Assembly (NCBI GenBank): GCA_020636155.1
Contig: JACJYM010000011.1
Span: 1-64,000, forward strand
DNA length: 64,000 nucleotides
Direction: 5' to 3'
DNA from: Lewinellaceae bacterium
GTDB taxonomy: Bacteria > Bacteroidota > Bacteroidia > Chitinophagales > Saprospiraceae
The notes under the pieces were generated by a model, which saw only the letters and a list, made by a program, of their open reading frames with translations, was not told where the DNA came from and made no database searches. Of this stretch, positions 19,200 through 28,400 are shown one piece after another (within the stretch, counting starts at the first letter, position 1; the number at the start of each line of letters is the position of its first letter). The translations under genes were made by a program, and so were the position numbers.

Positions 19200-19846
19200 A
19201 AATCTGCACTTAAATCTCCTAAATTATAAATTTCTCGAATGCTACTGAGAATTTTGGCAAAATCAATTTCCAAGTCCTTAAGAATGCCACTTTTTATATC
19301 AAACACCCATCCATGTACTGTTGGGAAACCGGTATGTAAATATAATCGCTGAACTGAAGCTGTTTTGATAACATTAATACACTGCTCCTGTACGTTGATT
19401 TCCACTAGTCTATTGTATCTCTCTTCTTCATTGGTAATGCTATTTAATTCGGATTTATGAAGGCGATAGACATCTCGAATATTCCTCAACCATGGATTGA
19501 GAATCCCTAAATCTTGGGCTTCCATAGCTGCTTTGACACCTCCACAATAGTAATGCCCGCATACAACCACGTGTTTAACCTTGAGATGTGTGACCGCATA
19601 TTCTAAGACGGATGCTGAATTGTTGTCATTGTTAGGGATGAGATTTGCCACGTTTCTATGGACAAACATTTGACCTGGAGACACTCCTGTCATTTCCTCA
19701 GCAGTGACTCGGCTATCGCTACATCCAATGTAAAGAATTTCCGGATTTTGCCCCTTGGCGAGGTGATCAAAGAAATTTTGGTCATCAGATTTTTTACTTT
19801 GAACCCAATTTCTGTTGTTTTCAAATACTTGTTGGTAAAGTTCCAT
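19196..19846 (-). CDS. Beta-class carbonic anhydrase
   Basis: The ATG at 19846 gives a 216-residue protein beginning MELYQQVF; a longer frame adds 12 atypical residues. It hydrates CO2 to bicarbonate at a zinc site. The ligands and dyad are visible: Cys42-Ser-Asp44-Ser-Arg (YIGCSDSR), His98 and Cys101 (VVCGHYYCGG). The type I active-site arrangement is suggested by the conserved Asp-Arg pair. It is directly coupled to the downstream bestrophin gene and lies 141 bases downstream of the ClC gene, all on the minus strand. Confidence 0.96.
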   Translation of the reverse strand: MELYQQVFENNRNWVQSKKSDDQNFFDHLAKGQNPEILYIGCSDSRVTAEEMTGVSPGQMFVHRNVANLIPNNDNNSASVLEYAVTHLKVKHVVVCGHYYCGGVKAAMEAQDLGILNPWLRNIRDVYRLHKSELNSITNEEERYNRLVEINVQEQCINVIKTASVQRLYLHTGFPTVHGWVFDIKSGILKDLEIDFAKILSSIREIYNLGDLSADL

Positions 19847-19987
19847 TGGTTGGTTTTTATTGAAAAAGTTTGCAAAAATCAACTCTTCAATACAATTGAT
19901 TTTTAAAAAATGTGAAGTAAGTAGAAAGTGAGGAGATGACGAAATAATTGCCGGTATTTATAAAAAAAAGCTCAGAAGAAATTACTT

Positions 19988-21442
19988 TTAAGTGGCATCG
20001 ATGAGTTTTGCCTCGTGCTTTTTCTCTACTGCTACGATATAATTTTCTTTCAAAATATCATAAAATGAGCTTTTTTCAACTCTTGAGGCAATCATGCTTG
20101 CGATTAATGAGCCTAACAGTAAGAAAAATATGATGCTGTGCTTATCTGTCATTTCAAATATGATGATACTCGCGGTAAATGGTGCTCGAGTTACTGCTGA
20201 TAAAAAGCTCGTCATCCCGATGAGAATTAGGAGATTGGCATTGTCGCCTGTCAGGTGTAAAAATTGAGCAGTCAATGCCCCAAAAGTAGCACCAGAACTT
20301 AATGATGGAGCAAAAACACCACCTGCACCACCAAAGCTAAATGAGGCAATCAGTCCATTCATGCGAATAAAAGGCAGATACCAATCCACTTTTTTATCGC
20401 TCGAAAATAGCGTTCTTTCCATGATTTCCTTGCCCGAGCCCATGGCATCTGTTCCAAAAATGTATATGAACGTCGCAACAAATAAAGCACTCACTAAGAC
20501 AAAACCCATTTGTTGTTTATTATTTTTGAGCTTGTTAACGTAGCGGATGACGATGAGCATGTATTGACACATTTTACTGCCAAAGTATCCGGTGACAATG
20601 GCTACTAAGATGATTCCCAGATAGACCATCCATCCACTATAATTGGTTTTTGGATATCCGAGATACAAGTAGGATCCTCCGAATCCTTGAGCAGTAATAC
20701 CCGCAATGATTACAGCGATAAACAATGTGGATTTATAATGTTTGATATGGTATTTTGAGAGTTCCTCTATGGCAAAAATTATTCCACCGAGTGGAGTATT
20801 GAATGCAGCCGAGAGTCCTGAAGCCGCCCCAGCTATGAGGATATTTTTGTGATTGATGGGTATCCACCATTTTGGCAACCTGTTGTACACTTCGTTAAAT
20901 ATGGATGCGGCTATCTGTATAGTCGGTCCCTCTCTTCCTGCAATTCCTCCACCGATTACTTTAACGAAACTAGACAAAACCTTCACGACAAGAATCCTGA
21001 TGCTTAACAAATATTGAATTAAGTGCTTTTTGCCAGGTGTGGAAGACTCTAGAGATGCCATGACTTGAGGAATGCCACTCCCCTTAGCAAATTTGGCAAA
21101 GCGATTTACCATAAACCAAGACAATAAAAACGTGACCGGTGTAACTACAAAAACCAAAAGCGGTTCTTTTTCGTAGATAAAAAAGGAGAGCTTCTCCGAA
21201 TATGTAAAGAGGCGACTGTAAACATACGCTACAAAACCGGTCAAAAATGAAGCGACAAAGAATGGTAGAAATTGTAAAAATTGGATTTTCAGCTCCGAAT
21301 TGGTCTCTACAGTTTTGTCATACAGATCTTTAAAGTGCTGAGAAGCAATTAGATACCACTTATTTGATTGGATTTTTTGTAAATAGTATCTGTATTTAGC
21401 TTCTAGCTTATTCAATGTTGTAATAAAATTAAAGTCCCGCAA
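19988..21442 (-). CDS. ClC-type chloride transporter, probable Cl-/H+ exchanger
   Basis: This 484-residue protein has the full ClC core. The first anion motif is GSGIP (121-125), the gate motif GREGPTIQ places the external gating Glu at 171, and GGVFAPSLSSGATFG supplies the third anion motif. At the position of the internal proton glutamate of E. coli ClC there is EE (226-227), so exchange rather than channel activity is predicted. There is no C-terminal CBS pair. A ~45-residue N-terminal extension precedes the first helix. It heads the carbonic anhydrase-bestrophin run. Confidence 0.95.
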   Translation of the reverse strand: MRDFNFITTLNKLEAKYRYYLQKIQSNKWYLIASQHFKDLYDKTVETNSELKIQFLQFLPFFVASFLTGFVAYVYSRLFTYSEKLSFFIYEKEPLLVFVVTPVTFLLSWFMVNRFAKFAKGSGIPQVMASLESSTPGKKHLIQYLLSIRILVVKVLSSFVKVIGGGIAGREGPTIQIAASIFNEVYNRLPKWWIPINHKNILIAGAASGLSAAFNTPLGGIIFAIEELSKYHIKHYKSTLFIAVIIAGITAQGFGGSYLYLGYPKTNYSGWMVYLGIILVAIVTGYFGSKMCQYMLIVIRYVNKLKNNKQQMGFVLVSALFVATFIYIFGTDAMGSGKEIMERTLFSSDKKVDWYLPFIRMNGLIASFSFGGAGGVFAPSLSSGATFGALTAQFLHLTGDNANLLILIGMTSFLSAVTRAPFTASIIIFEMTDKHSIIFFLLLGSLIASMIASRVEKSSFYDILKENYIVAVEKKHEAKLIDAT

Positions 21443-21583
21443 AGATAAACGTGATTTATAGACCTATATGCATAAAATGATGGTGTTTTATGATTGTGTA
21501 ACTTAGGTTTAATATCGAATCAATCGTTTGGTATTCTGTTGTTGAAAAAAGTTGAGTTCACAGGTCTCAATTTATGGGTTCTA

Positions 21584-21988
21584 TTATAAGAGAGGTTTGC
21601 TTGATGAATCTCTATAAAAATTGATTTTCATGAGAAACATAGATGCCATTTTTTCTGCCCGCCATTTGGCTTCATTCGCTTTTTCTCCAGTAAATAATCG
21701 ATCTACGGTTTGATAAAACAGCAATTTCCATCTATTAAAATGTTCTTCACTGATGGGCATACTTGCATGTGGCGGAAAGGGGCTACCGAAGTACGTATGT
21801 TCTGAAAGAAGTACAGTTTGCCAGAATCGATACATTTTTTCCAAGTGTTGAGGCCACCTATCTTCGATGATTTCATTAAATATTTCAGATAGTAAAGCGT
21901 CATTTCTCACGGCCGAATAAAACTCGTTGACCATGATTTTTATATCGTCTAAATTTTGAATATCTGTTTGTGTGATTTCTGCCATCAT
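21584..21988 (-). CDS. Group III truncated haemoglobin
   Basis: The 134-residue protein has the 2-on-2 globin fold of group III. It has the EFYSAVRNDALLSEIF helix, an E-helix region ending in FWQTVLLSEHTYFGSPFPPH, and proximal His83 in EEHFNRW. Group III members bind O2 or NO and are linked to microaerobic or nitrosative conditions. It is 60 bases downstream of an Rrf2 regulator on the same strand, so they probably share a transcript. Confidence 0.9.
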   Translation of the reverse strand: MMAEITQTDIQNLDDIKIMVNEFYSAVRNDALLSEIFNEIIEDRWPQHLEKMYRFWQTVLLSEHTYFGSPFPPHASMPISEEHFNRWKLLFYQTVDRLFTGEKANEAKWRAEKMASMFLMKINFYRDSSSKPLL

Positions 21989-22048
21989 CCTAATATTTAA
22001 AACGTAAAATTCAATTCTCTTCTAATCAGTTCTTTTTATTTGTCCATT

Positions 22049-22480
22049 TTAGACTCTGGTCAAGTAGACATTGCCACAAATTAATTCTTGCGCTAAACTG
22101 TTTACTGTTGTGTTTTCTAACATTTGGCTCAGTTCGTCTCTTATCTTTTTGAATTCAAAATGCAGAGGGCAGGGTTTTTGGGCATTGCATGCTTTAAGGC
22201 CAAGGCCACACCCCACATATATTTTGTCGCCATCGATGGCCTTTACGATGGCTTTGAGTGTGATTTCTCTATCGAGTGGAATTTCATATCCACCACCAGC
22301 TCCTTTTATGGAGTTTATAATATCGGCTCTCGCCAGTGACTGTATGATCTTAGCAGTAAATGCTATCGGCGAATCGATGGCTTTGGCTATTTCTTTGAGG
22401 CTCACTCGCGACCCATTTTGTGATTTTTCTGAAATATAAATCACTGCTTTGATTCCATATTCGCAAGACTTAGAGAACAT
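22049..22480 (-). CDS. Rrf2-family iron-sulfur transcription regulator
   Basis: This 143-residue protein starts MFSKSCEYGIKAVIYIS, typical of Rrf2. A winged helix follows (VSLKEIAKAI.SPIAFTAKIIQSL, then GGYEIPL). Three cysteines in CGLGLKACNAQKPC can bind a Fe-S cluster as in NsrR or IscR. It lies directly upstream of the truncated haemoglobin, which favours an NO- or redox-sensing role like NsrR, but this is inference. It may also control its own promoter and the divergent cyclo-ligase gene 83 bases away. Confidence 0.92.
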   Translation of the reverse strand: MFSKSCEYGIKAVIYISEKSQNGSRVSLKEIAKAIDSPIAFTAKIIQSLARADIINSIKGAGGGYEIPLDREITLKAIVKAIDGDKIYVGCGLGLKACNAQKPCPLHFEFKKIRDELSQMLENTTVNSLAQELICGNVYLTRV

Positions 22481-22498
22481 AATTGATTTTTAATGGCA

Positions 22499-22506
22499 CA
22501 AAATTA
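22499..22506 (-). promoter_or_regulatory. Candidate -7 element for the Rrf2 gene
   Basis: On the minus strand the bases read TAATTTTG, matching TAnnTTTG, 18 bases before the ATG. A second match (TATATTTG, 22529-22536) faces the divergent cyclo-ligase gene. The latter lies in GGATATATTTGTCC, an imperfect palindrome that could be a regulator site. Confidence 0.35.
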
Positions 22507-22563
22507 TCAAAATAAAAATTAAATTGGATATATTTGTCCGAATTAATTTAAAATCTGTAATTA

Positions 22564-23127
22564 ATGTCAGTTGAAGAGCAAAAAAGTGAATTGAGGCAAC
22601 AGATGCTCATCAAACGAGCCAAGTATCTTCGTTTGTCACCTGAGGACAAACGCCAATACGATGCAGAAATCAATAATCTATTGTGGCAACGAATTAAGTA
22701 TGGTGATATAAATGTTATACATTGTTACCTGCCCATGGGTTCTGAAATTGATATCTTACCTCTCATCAAAAAGCTACTTCATGAAGGAAAAACGATAATT
22801 ACACCTAAGACCCTTAAAAAACCCAACCTTATCAACCTACAGCTTAATTCGCTTGATGATTTGGAAGATGGAGTTTTTGGTACCAAGCATCCACGAGGTC
22901 AACACGTCTATGAGGGTGACTACGATCTAATCATCGTGCCTGGTCTTGCTTTTGATTCTGACCATTATCGACTTGGGTATGGGGGAGCATACTATGACAA
23001 TTTTCTGAAGCATTACCCGGATACCATGAAGCTCGGAATATTTTACCCTTTTCAAAAAGTGGAAAAAGTACCTGTCGAGGGTCACGATGTCCGTTTAGAT
23101 AAAATTTTGTATCTAAAACATGTCTAG
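22564..23127 (+). CDS. 5-formyltetrahydrofolate cyclo-ligase
   Basis: The 187-residue protein converts 5-formyl-THF to 5,10-methenyl-THF with ATP. It has the basic N-terminal RQQMLIKRAKYLRLS segment, the substrate region CYLPMGSEIDILPLI, and the family signature DSDHYRLGYGGAYYDNFL near residues 138-155. It ends in TAG. It is divergent from the Rrf2 gene and convergent with osmC. Confidence 0.94.
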   Translation: MSVEEQKSELRQQMLIKRAKYLRLSPEDKRQYDAEINNLLWQRIKYGDINVIHCYLPMGSEIDILPLIKKLLHEGKTIITPKTLKKPNLINLQLNSLDDLEDGVFGTKHPRGQHVYEGDYDLIIVPGLAFDSDHYRLGYGGAYYDNFLKHYPDTMKLGIFYPFQKVEKVPVEGHDVRLDKILYLKHV

Positions 23128-23136
23128 TTCAGGTTA

Positions 23137-23523
23137 TTAAAGTAGTGTCGTTTTATTGATGATTTTTGAAGCCAACACTTTGCTAATGGGACAATTATTG
23201 GCCACAGATTCTAACCTCTTAAGTTGTATGGAATTAAGACTTCCATTGACCTTAATATTTCTAAAAAAAGAACTGACTTGATTTTCTCTATCGTATTTAA
23301 AATCAACTTCCACGGCGATATTATCAACCGACCATTCTTTCCTTGATACATACATCTTTAGGGTAATGGCCGTGCATGATGCCAAGGACGCTGCTAATAA
23401 ATCATCGGGAGAAAAACCCAAATCTTGTCCACCTAGTGATTTTGGTTCATCAGACACCAAATGGTGAGCTCCCGCTCTGATATCTGTTTTGTAATTCTCA
23501 TCATTGATAGTTGCTTTTACCAT
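23137..23523 (-). CDS. OsmC-family peroxide/hydroperoxide reductase
   Basis: This 128-residue protein has the OsmC/Ohr fold with two redox cysteines, one in LAASLASCTAITLKMY and one in VANNCPISKVL. These Cys positions are typical of organic-hydroperoxide peroxidases. It is likely cytoplasmic. It is followed upstream on the same strand by the pirin gene (38 bases), and the two may be co-transcribed as stress genes. Confidence 0.92.
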   Translation of the reverse strand: MVKATINDENYKTDIRAGAHHLVSDEPKSLGGQDLGFSPDDLLAASLASCTAITLKMYVSRKEWSVDNIAVEVDFKYDRENQVSSFFRNIKVNGSLNSIQLKRLESVANNCPISKVLASKIINKTTLL

Positions 23524-23561
23524 ATTTTCTTAATTGAATTTACCTTAACCCCTGTTTCAGA

Positions 23562-24437
23562 TTAAGCCAAATAACCAAATTTTCCTGAATTAAAATCATA
23601 AAAGGCTTGTTGAAGCTCTTCTCTAGTATTCATCACGAAAGGTCCATGAGCAGCGATGGGTTCTCGTAATGGTTTACCACTCAACACAAGAAAAACGGCA
23701 TTGTCAAGTGCTTTGACGCTGAATCTCTCACCCTCATTTTGGAACAAAACAAAATGGTCGCGAGGCACCAGTTCTGAATCATTTACCGTTACTTTTCCCT
23801 CAATGACTAAAAGTGCGGTGTTGTATTCCGAAGGAAAATCAAACTCCGCTCTAACTCCTTTATTCAATTTCGCATTTAATAAATTTACGGGGCTAAATGT
23901 CTCAGCAGCGCCTTTCACTGTCTTATACTTTCCCGCAATGACTTCAATGGTGCCGCCATTTTCTGGCAGTTCATATTTTCCAATATCTTCATTCTTTATA
24001 CTTTGGTATTTGGGAGAAGTCATTTTATCAGCTTTTGGGAGGTTGACCCAAAGTTGTACCATTTGGAAATCGCCACCCTTTTTACTGAATGATTCTTCGT
24101 GAAATTCCTTGTGCAGGACTCCACTTCCGGCGGTCATCCATTGTACATCCCCTTCATTAATTACACCACCTCCGCCACTACTGTCATTGTGAGCAATGCT
24201 ACCCTGATAGGCGATGGTGACGGTTTCGAAACCCCGATGTGGATGCACACCGACACCCCGCGGTTGGTCAGATGGTTCGAAAAAATATTTGGAATTATAG
24301 TCCAACATGATGAATGGATCCATCCTTTGCATGGTTAATCTCCCAATACTAGGAATGAAATTATGAACTCTGAATCCATCACCTACAAAGTGTGGCTCAT
24401 GAGGAGAGACAACTAGTTCTATGTTTTTAATACGCAT
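23562..24437 (-). CDS. Pirin-family protein (bicupin)
   Basis: The ATG at 24437 gives a 291-residue protein. A longer frame starts 16 codons earlier but adds residues unlike the family. The N-terminal cupin has the pirin metal motif region PRGVGVHPHRGFETVTIAYQ, with the two His of HPHRG and a later Glu/His in VLHKEFHEE. A C-terminal pirin domain with GKPLREPIAAHGPFVMNT ends the protein. Pirins are metal-dependent cupins; bacterial ones can have quercetinase activity or redox roles. Confidence 0.93.
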   Translation of the reverse strand: MRIKNIELVVSPHEPHFVGDGFRVHNFIPSIGRLTMQRMDPFIMLDYNSKYFFEPSDQPRGVGVHPHRGFETVTIAYQGSIAHNDSSGGGGVINEGDVQWMTAGSGVLHKEFHEESFSKKGGDFQMVQLWVNLPKADKMTSPKYQSIKNEDIGKYELPENGGTIEVIAGKYKTVKGAAETFSPVNLLNAKLNKGVRAEFDFPSEYNTALLVIEGKVTVNDSELVPRDHFVLFQNEGERFSVKALDNAVFLVLSGKPLREPIAAHGPFVMNTREELQQAFYDFNSGKFGYLA

Positions 24438-24567
24438 TTTGGCTGAATTTTTGCGGTTTTCAAAAAATTTTAATTGACCAAGCAATTGGGAGATAAACAG
24501 TTTTTTGGTGGGTAGGGTTTTGTTTTGGTGTAGAGATTTGTTTAGAAATTGATAAAAATCCAGTTCT

Positions 24568-24999
24568 TCAGTTTATTATCAATCCCAACATTTTCAAGGC
24601 CTTATCTTCCTCAGCCCTCATATTTGCACTTTCTTCTTCACTTTTATCTTTATATCCAATAAAGTGCAGGACTCCATGGCAAATGACCCGATATAATTCT
24701 TGTTCGTAGCTGACACCATATTGTTGGGCATTGTCTTTGACCCGATCTAGTGAGATGAATATATCGCCTCTTAAACCATCAGAATTGCTATTGTCAAAAC
24801 TGATAATATCCGTATAGTAATCGTGAGATAGATACTCTTGATTGACTTGTAAGAGGGATTCATCTGAGCAGAATATAAAATTGATTTCCGCGATACTCTT
24901 CTGATGTGCTTTGGCTAATTTGTCTAACCATGCGGTGACAGCTCGACGTTTGAGGAATTTTGGTATGGATCGGTCTTCAGAAAAATAGCGAATCGCCAT
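24568..24999 (-). CDS. ybeY: Endoribonuclease YbeY, rRNA maturation factor
   Basis: This 143-residue protein has the YbeY layout: FCSDESLLQVNQEYLSHDYYTDIISFD, then GDIFIS, and the metal motif CHGVLHFIGYKDKSEEE with His108 and His112. The third metal His of the usual HGxLHLxGYDH is replaced by the YKDK sequence, a change I recall from other Bacteroidota members. It acts in 16S rRNA 3' maturation and ribosome quality control. It begins at the base next to the stop of the ATP-binding gene upstream. Confidence 0.93.
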   Translation of the reverse strand: MAIRYFSEDRSIPKFLKRRAVTAWLDKLAKAHQKSIAEINFIFCSDESLLQVNQEYLSHDYYTDIISFDNSNSDGLRGDIFISLDRVKDNAQQYGVSYEQELYRVICHGVLHFIGYKDKSEEESANMRAEEDKALKMLGLIIN

Positions 25000-25401
25000 T
25001 TACGACAGCTTAAATTTCATCTCTACTGTACGTCCGTTGTTTTTATAGCTGATGCTATCACATAGTTTTTTCATGATAAAAACCCCTCTACCACCACACT
25101 CTTCGATGCGATCAGGGCAAGTGGGATCGGGAAGTTTTTCGGGATTGAAACCCTTACCTTCGTCGCTGACTTTGATTATGATGCTCTTGCTGGTTTCGGT
25201 ACACCCGATTGAGACGTATTTTTTCTCGTCGCTGTGATTCCCGTGTATAATGGCATTGTTAACTGCTTCGGTCAGGCTGATGAGTATGTCAGGATATCTG
25301 TCTTCCGATATTTTATAGGCAGAAGATAAATCTCTGAGATAATTTTCTACCTCCATAATGTTGTTGGGATTTGAAGCAATTCTTATCATTTTTCTTACCA
25401 T
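25000..25401 (-). CDS. RsbW/SpoIIAB-like ATP-binding protein (anti-sigma-type kinase)
   Basis: The protein is a stand-alone GHKL ATPase of about 133 residues from ATG 25401. The frame is open to 25455, overlapping the upstream gene, so a longer start is possible. Motifs are ILISLTEAVNNAIIHGNH (N-box), VSDEGKGFNPEKLPDP (G1) and GGRGVFIMKKLCDS (G2). The family includes anti-sigma factors and serine kinases acting on anti-anti-sigma proteins. No partner lies next to it; its target is unknown. It is packed tightly between ybeY and the DUF4175 gene. Confidence 0.88.
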   Translation of the reverse strand: MVRKMIRIASNPNNIMEVENYLRDLSSAYKISEDRYPDILISLTEAVNNAIIHGNHSDEKKYVSIGCTETSKSIIIKVSDEGKGFNPEKLPDPTCPDRIEECGGRGVFIMKKLCDSISYKNNGRTVEMKFKLS

Positions 25402-25420
25402 TTTTTTATAAATCAATTCA

Positions 25421-28400
25421 TCAGTTCGACTTTTTAAGCGCTTTGTTGTATTCATCCACTAGATTGCGATAGTAAGGTTTCAGAGCCGGAGAAGTGGTTC
25501 TGTAAAGTTCCAGTTCTGTTTCTCGTTTTCGTAAATATTCTTGAAGTGCAGCCGGCATTGCCCTTTTAACATCTTTACCTTCTTCACTTTTTCTCTTATT
25601 GTCAAATTCTCTTTGTCTATCCGCTTTTTCAGCCTCTAGCAACCTCGTTTCAATGTCTTGTTGTCTTTTCAACACGTCATTGTCAAAACGCTTATTTACT
25701 AGGTCGGTTTCTACTTTGTTCATATCATTAATGATATCATCAAGTTCTGTTCCGCCCTTGCCTTGTTCCTGTTTTTGTTGTTTTAGGTCTTGCAAAGCTT
25801 TTCGCAGTGCGGCTTGTCTTGCCGCGGCCTCCCCAAAGTCTTTGGCTGAACCTTTGCCATTTTTAAGTTTTTCAGATAGGGACTTCATGTCTTCGTTAAG
25901 TTGCTGTTGTCCTTCTGATATTTTATCACTCGGCACTTTGCCGGATTTGCCGGGACTAGCACCTCCCGGTTTGTTGCACATTTGTGAGCCAGGCATAGAT
26001 GCTCCCATCTGCTTTTGCATATTTTCCATTGCCTCAGATAGCATCAATGCGAGATCATTGAGATTGGTCATGGCGCTTCGTTGCATTCTTTTTGCTTCCG
26101 GCTTATTTCTCTCTTCGAGTAAATCTAGACTTTTGTCAAAATCATACTTTACATCTGCTACTTTTTCTGTGACAAAAGTTTCTATTTGACTCACTCTCTT
26201 GCTCAATTCTGTCAAACTGTCTTCGACGATTTTAAAATCATCCTTCAGTTTAAACTGAGTTTTCACATGATCCACATATTTTGGTGTTGTAACGTCGGTC
26301 TGATCAAAATCACCAATCAGGCTCTCTTGGTCAAATGAAATCGTCACTAAGTTTTCCAATAATTGTCTCAATGCCTTCAAGTCTTCCTCACTTTTTTCTT
26401 CATCTCCGCTCTCCATACTCGATTGCAAATTTCCTGCCATACTTTTCATTTTTTTAGCAGCAGATTTTTGAGATTTCGAAGCACCGCTGTTGTTTTCTTG
26501 CTCCATCTGCTCCTGACTTTGCTCCATATCCTCTTGTATGTCATCCATCTGCTCTTGGTTTTCTTCTTTTTCACCGAGATTTTTTGGAGGACTCAGCTCT
26601 TTATTTTTTTCCTGAAGTTCATCAAGTTTCTTTTCTATGTCTTTGAATTCGTCATTTAATTTTTCTTGTTCCTTTTTCAATTCATCATTTTCGCCTTCCT
26701 TCTTTTCCGTTTTCTCAGCCAGTTCTTCCTGTTTTTCGGCTAATTCTTCCAGTTTGTCAATTTGCTCCTTGACCTCTTTTTCCATCTCGAGTTGCTTATA
26801 TAGCTCTAATAACCGATCCATTTCTTTTTCCATGGTTTCATTATCCATTTCAAATTTTTCCATCATTTGAATGGCGTCTTCTTTGTCCAGTTCTTGCAAT
26901 AGCTCCTGAATTTTATCCATGAGTTCTTGCTTTTCCGGATCCATTATTTTGTCAAAGAGTTTCTCTAGTTTTTCTTGTTTTTCGAGTATTTCTTCTTCTT
27001 GCTGATTAAGTTGCTTTTGTGTTTCCTTGTTTTTTTCAAAGTTTTGTTTTGCATTTTCAAGATTTTGGTTGAGTTCCTTTTGTCTCTCAAGCATTTTCTC
27101 GAGCTCCTTTTTATCCTGAAAATCCAATTCCTTTTTTTGAAGCAATTTTTCTCGCATCTTTTTAAAATTCTCTTGCATCTTATCAAGATCCGTGAGAGAC
27201 TTTTCCAATTGCTTTTTCAGTTCTTCTTCTTTTTTATCTTGTTCTTCTTGGATTTCTTTAAGGCTTGCTTTTCGGAAATTCATGATACTGCTTTTGGATG
27301 ATTTGTGTCCATTTACAGCGTCATTGTCTTTGACTTCAAAATAGAATCTAAGTTCCTGTCCATTTTCTAGCTTGAGCTCATCGGCATCGAGGGTGTAGTT
27401 AAAAGCCTGATTAGGACTGCTGTTGGTATCTAATTTTTTGGTAGAAGAATTCACTAAATTTCCTTCTTGTCCAATGATTTCATAATTGAATGTCAAGGTA
27501 GAAATGCCATAGTCATCCGAAATATTTCCCAGAAAATATACGACTTGAGCAGCTAAGCTATCGTTGTACCTCTCCACACTTATGGATGGATACTGATCTT
27601 TGATAACATTAATCTGATAACTAATCGAGTCGGGAGTTTTGATTCTTTGATTCTCTAAAAAGATTTTATACTGCGAATCCGACTTTAGGGTCTTTTCATA
27701 CTGAAACACGTCATCGTTGTGATTCATTTCAATGGATTGTCCACTATCAAATTTTATTTTTAAGTCATCCGTATTCTTTGCTTTGAACAACCACTTGACT
27801 TTCGTACCTTCTGGAATTAAGATGTCCCCGATATTGCTCAATTTTTCATCTTTTCTACCCGTATATGACGGATAATCTAGAGATAATTCAAAGTCGGACA
27901 ACACAGGTTTTTCGATAACATTAAGAATATGAAAATTGCCCTCGACACTTCCTGACACTATTTTAAATGGCGTCACTTTTTTTACATTTTTAAATTCATA
28001 GCTAAAATGATTGTTGTCCTTTTTATCCAATTTATAGTTGAAGTTGTCAATCTGGATAAATGCTTCATTTGGTAGGGTCTTCCCATCGACATAGACATCT
28101 AAAGTATAATCTTCATACTGCACCACTTCTAGTTCTTTGTTTAAAATCTCAAATCTAAAAGGTGCTTCTCTTTCAAAATCCTTGTTATTGTTAATTATCC
28201 GGTTAGTACTATCGGTAATGATACTCGGAGCAGCAAAAACAAGGACTATCAAAAGCAAAAATGGTGGCAATGCATATTTCAGATATTTTTTATTTTGATA
28301 GAGGTTAATAGCAGATTTAAAAGGGACAAACTTGATATCCTCTGTCTTTTGATTGATACTCGCCTCTACTAAGGAATAATCACTAGAGGATTCGGATTGC

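Noticed and set aside
26363..27301. Long plus-strand frames opposite the DUF4175 gene, Phe/Leu/Ser-rich
   Set aside because: They are mirror images of the Glu/Lys-rich coiled coil on the minus strand and have no domain or start context.
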